A stretch of 30,497 bases of DNA from an uncultured Oscillospiraceae bacterium (GTDB lineage: Bacteria > Bacillota > Clostridia > Oscillospirales > Oscillospiraceae): NCBI GenBank assembly GCA_910579485.1, contig CAJTVO010000030.1:1-30497 (forward strand), written 5' to 3'. Below are positions 28,739 through 30,497 of this stretch, in pieces (the stretch's first letter is position 1; every line of letters begins with the position of its first letter). The notes beneath the pieces were generated by a model. That model was not told where the DNA came from, searched no databases, and was given only the letters and a program-made list of their open reading frames with translations. Position numbers and translations under genes: made by a program.

Positions 28739-28770
28739 AAAGGAGGAGCAAAGGAGCGGAACGCAGTTTT

Positions 28771-28824
28771 AAGGCGGCCCCTAAAAGGGACCGCCTTGAA
28801 ACGGAGTGGAGCGGATTTCGCTCC
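28771..28824 (-). repeat. Two GC-rich hairpins directly behind tRNA-Pro
   Basis: AAGGCGG/CCGCCTT (28771-28797) and GGAGCG/CGCTCC (28808-28813 with 28819-28824). The first resembles the hairpin at 122-143, again of REP-like style. Confidence 0.5.
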
Positions 28825-28828
28825 GACG

Positions 28829-28904
28829 TGGTCCGAGTGGGGAGACTCGAACTCCCGGCATCTTGCTCCCAAAGCAAGCGCGCTACCAACTGCGCTACAC
28901 CCGG
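28829..28904 (-). tRNA. tRNA-Pro, anticodon TGG
   Basis: 76 nt, complete cloverleaf on the minus strand: acceptor CCGGGTG/CACTCGG (one G-U), D arm GCGCAGTTGGTAGCGC, anticodon stem CTTGC/GCAAG with loop TTTGGGA (anticodon TGG), T arm GGGAGTTCGAGTCTCCC, and encoded CCA. A promoter lies 34 bp upstream. Confidence 0.96.
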
Positions 28905-28908
28905 ATAT

Positions 28909-28932
28909 CCGGAGCCTGCCATCAGGCTCCGG
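28909..28932 (-). other. Leader hairpin of the tRNA precursor
   Basis: A perfect 10-bp stem (CCGGAGCCTG/CAGGCTCCGG, loop of 4) lies 4 nt before the mature 5' end, probably within the RNase P-cleaved leader. Confidence 0.6.
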
Positions 28933-28937
28933 TCCTT

Positions 28938-28965
28938 ATTATACACAAATTCTGCCAGATGTCAA
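28938..28965 (-). promoter_or_regulatory. Promoter of tRNA-Pro
   Basis: Minus-strand -35 TTGACA (28960-28965), 16-bp spacer, -10 TATAAT (28938-28943). Confidence 0.8.
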
Positions 28966-28983
28966 GGAAACGCCCGTACCGTC

Positions 28984-29862
28984 TCACGGCTTCAGCAGCA
29001 CCTCCACGATCTCCGCCGTCTCCTGATTGGGATAAAACCGGATCGACCACGGGCAGGGCGGATATTCGATGACCGGCTCCTCCGGCGGAGGCTCTACCGC
29101 CTCGCCGTCCTCGCCCTCCACCGCTTCACCGTCCACCGCTTCCTCCTCCGGAGGCATGTCCTCCTGCTCCTCCGGGGGCGCCTCCGCGCCGCCCTCGCCG
29201 GACTCCTCCGGCACGACGCCCTCTTCCCCCTCCGGTACTCCCTCCTCCGGGACCTCCTCGTCCACAGACAGCGCCGCCAGCTCCTCCATCTCGCTCCGGC
29301 AGATCTCCTGCCACAGGCTCTCCACCGCCGCTGCCACGTCCTCCCGGGACGGCTCGTAGGTGAAATGGGCAGCCAGCTTCTCATAGTCCTCCCGGACCGC
29401 CAGGCGCAGCAGGTCCACCAGGGACTGGCTGTCGGAAATGGGCATCAGCGCCCCCAGGTCCTCCGCGTCCTCCCGGTAGGTCATCTGACAGGTGACCGTG
29501 CTGTACCCGCTCCCCTTCTCATGATCCAGCTGCAGTTCCTTTAAAAGGTAGGACCCCAGCATGGTCTCCTGCCGGACCTCCCGCCGGGCGGCCAGGACTT
29601 GCTCGTATTCCTCCGCCTCGCCATAGCACCGGATGACGCCCTCCTCCGCCTTCTGCTCCACCAGCAGGAGCAGGGAGTTGACCAGGTCCTGATAGGTCTC
29701 CGCCCGGAGGGTGTCCTCCGCGCTGGAGTCCCAGTACCGGTCGGCGTAGGGCTCGGTAATGCCGTAGGAGCGCTCCAGCAGCCTGGCGCAGCCGCCGAGC
29801 AGTCCCGCCGTCATCACGAGGCACAGGGCCAGCCCTGCCGCACGCCGGATCGACGCTTTCAT
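28984..29862 (-). CDS. Acidic lipoprotein of unknown function
   Basis: 292 residues. A signal peptide (MKASIRRAAGLALCLVMTAG) ends in the lipobox L-L-G-G-C25. Residues about 30-195 form a helical, charged domain with the start YGITEPYADRYWDSSAEDTLRAETY and ISDSQSLVDLLRLAVREDYEKLA. A low-complexity E/P/G-rich tail follows (about 200-260), then a short conserved-looking end (PWSIRFYPNQETAEIVEVLL). No family recognised. AAGGGGGG precedes the ATG and a promoter lies at 29899-29928. It ends 80 nt before the mature tRNA-Pro and cannot be part of it, but read-through to the tRNA is possible. Confidence 0.78.
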   Translation of the reverse strand: MKASIRRAAGLALCLVMTAGLLGGCARLLERSYGITEPYADRYWDSSAEDTLRAETYQDLVNSLLLLVEQKAEEGVIRCYGEAEEYEQVLAARREVRQETMLGSYLLKELQLDHEKGSGYSTVTCQMTYREDAEDLGALMPISDSQSLVDLLRLAVREDYEKLAAHFTYEPSREDVAAAVESLWQEICRSEMEELAALSVDEEVPEEGVPEGEEGVVPEESGEGGAEAPPEEQEDMPPEEEAVDGEAVEGEDGEAVEPPPEEPVIEYPPCPWSIRFYPNQETAEIVEVLLKP

Positions 29863-29898
29863 CCAAGCCCCCCCTTTCCCGAAAAATATTGTAAATCG

Positions 29899-29928
29899 AT
29901 TATATCATATCCTCCCTGGGTTTGTCAG
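29899..29928 (-). promoter_or_regulatory. Promoter of the acidic lipoprotein gene
   Basis: Minus-strand -35 CTGACA (29923-29928), 18-bp spacer, -10 TATAAT (29899-29904). Its -35 box lies 9 bp from that of the divergent prfC promoter. Confidence 0.6.
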
Positions 29929-29937
29929 CAGAAAAAA

Positions 29938-29966
29938 TTGACAATCCGCCCCGGTGTGGATATAAT
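29938..29966 (+). promoter_or_regulatory. Promoter of prfC
   Basis: Consensus -35 TTGACA (29938-29943), 17-bp spacer, -10 TATAAT (29961-29966). Confidence 0.8.
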
Positions 29967-29976
29967 ACAGAAGAAT

Positions 29977-30017
29977 GGGGGCTCGTCCCCCTTGCCGGGC
30001 CCATCCGGGGTCCCGGC
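29977..30017 (+). other. Structured leader of prfC
   Basis: GGGGG-CTCGT-CCCCC (29977 onwards) and GCCGGG/CCCGGC (29994-29999 with 30012-30017) form two hairpins in a leader of about 130 nt. No known riboswitch was recognised and there is no U-run. Confidence 0.4.
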
Positions 30018-30102
30018 CAACGATCCAACCAGGAGGCCGGTCCGATGTAGACGCATTCATCCCCATAGAACATTCAAAAAAACGATCAGGAGGCCACGAT
30101 AC

Positions 30103-30497
30103 ATGGCTGGATTACAGGAAGAGATCACCAGAAGAAGAACATTTGCCATTATATCCCACCCCGACGCGGGCAAAACCACATTAACGGAAAAGTTCCTCCT
30201 CTACGGCGGGGCCATCGCCCAGGCCGGGGAGGTCAAGGGCAAGCGGGCCCGGGCCGCCACCAGCGACTGGATGGAGATCGAGAAGCAGCGCGGCATTTCC
30301 GTCACCAGCTCCGTCATGCAGTTCCAGCACGACGGCTACTGCATCAACATCCTGGACACCCCGGGCCACCAGGATTTCTCCGAGGACACCTACCGCACCC
30401 TCATGGCGGCGGACTCCGCCGTGATGGTCATCGACGGGGCCAAGGGCGTGGAGCCCCAGACCCGGAAGCTGTTCAAGGTCTGCGCCATGCGCCACAT
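30103..30497 (+). CDS. prfC: Peptide chain release factor 3 (5' part)
   Basis: The first 131 codons are in the window; the frame is open at the edge. RF3 is a GTPase that removes RF1 and RF2 from ribosomes after termination. The start MAGLQEEITRRRTFAIISHP is followed by G1 DAGKTT (about residues 21-26), the switch I region EVKGKRARAATSDWMEIEKQRGISVTSS with the RF3-specific ATSDWMEIEKQRGIS, G3 DTPGHQDFSEDTYRT, and VMVIDGAKGVEPQT. TSDWMEIEKQRG distinguishes RF3 from EF-G. CAGGAGG is 14 nt before the ATG and a consensus promoter lies upstream. Confidence 0.95.
   Translation, partial: MAGLQEEITRRRTFAIISHPDAGKTTLTEKFLLYGGAIAQAGEVKGKRARAATSDWMEIEKQRGISVTSSVMQFQHDGYCINILDTPGHQDFSEDTYRTLMAADSAVMVIDGAKGVEPQTRKLFKVCAMRH

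Noticed and set aside
28655..29026. 123-codon plus-strand frame over the tRNA
   Set aside because: It runs through tRNA-Pro and its hairpins on the opposite strand and has no plausible product.

Overview
The window (30,497 bases, mostly GC-rich) looks like a chromosomal segment of an anaerobic, spore-lineage Firmicute of the class Clostridia, most like the Oscillospiraceae (Flavonifractor or Lawsonibacter relatives). Reasons: strong AGGAGG ribosome sites, many promoters of TTGACA-17-TATAAT type, an anaerobic ribonucleotide reductase activase, a SpoVT remnant, DUF2975/XRE and DUF4358 genes, SLH surface protein and GC-rich REP-like hairpins. No phage, transposase or CRISPR array was seen.

Layout. 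1-7,320: palindromic repeat, a PheB-type ACT protein, an AI-2E-family membrane protein, nrdG, an AT-richer P-loop kinase, adenine deaminase, a DUF2975/XRE regulatory pair with a palindromic operator candidate, a HAD phosphatase and a small lipoprotein. 7,419-8,995: a promoter, a purine-class riboswitch of unusual loop structure, a terminator, an interspersed hairpin repeat and guanine deaminase. 8,998-13,585: GNAT and TcdA (overlapping), a membrane-anchored parvulin-type foldase, and a two-gene unit holding a DUF4358-transglutaminase lipoprotein. 13,825-16,154: a DUF6930-like protein, a broken SpoVT, and an XRE regulator coupled to a 64-residue zinc-ribbon protein.

16,181-21,786: mutS and miaB, commonly close neighbours in Firmicutes, are separated by about 1.5 kb of unusual DNA. 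It holds two tandem copies of a ~300-bp module, each with a 26-residue basic peptide gene on the minus strand and a converging plus-strand promoter for a probable antisense RNA. The layout resembles type I toxin-antitoxin loci. Beside them is an XRE repressor divergent from a 91-residue gene with twin operators, and a perfect ParB-binding parS palindrome lies inside the end of that gene.

21,914-28,565: a LytTR response regulator converges on its sensor kinase, which is frameshifted. Then come an HU protein, a frameshifted SLH surface protein with an apparent internal deletion, and a lipoprotein translationally coupled to it. 28,704-30,497: a hairpin cluster, tRNA-Pro(TGG), an acidic lipoprotein and the start of prfC (release factor 3), cut by the window edge.

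Themes: purine base deamination (ade and guaD, the latter under a purine riboswitch), small autoregulated XRE modules, and local gene decay (spoVT, sensor kinase, surface protein). All functions are read from sequence by eye; no database search was run.
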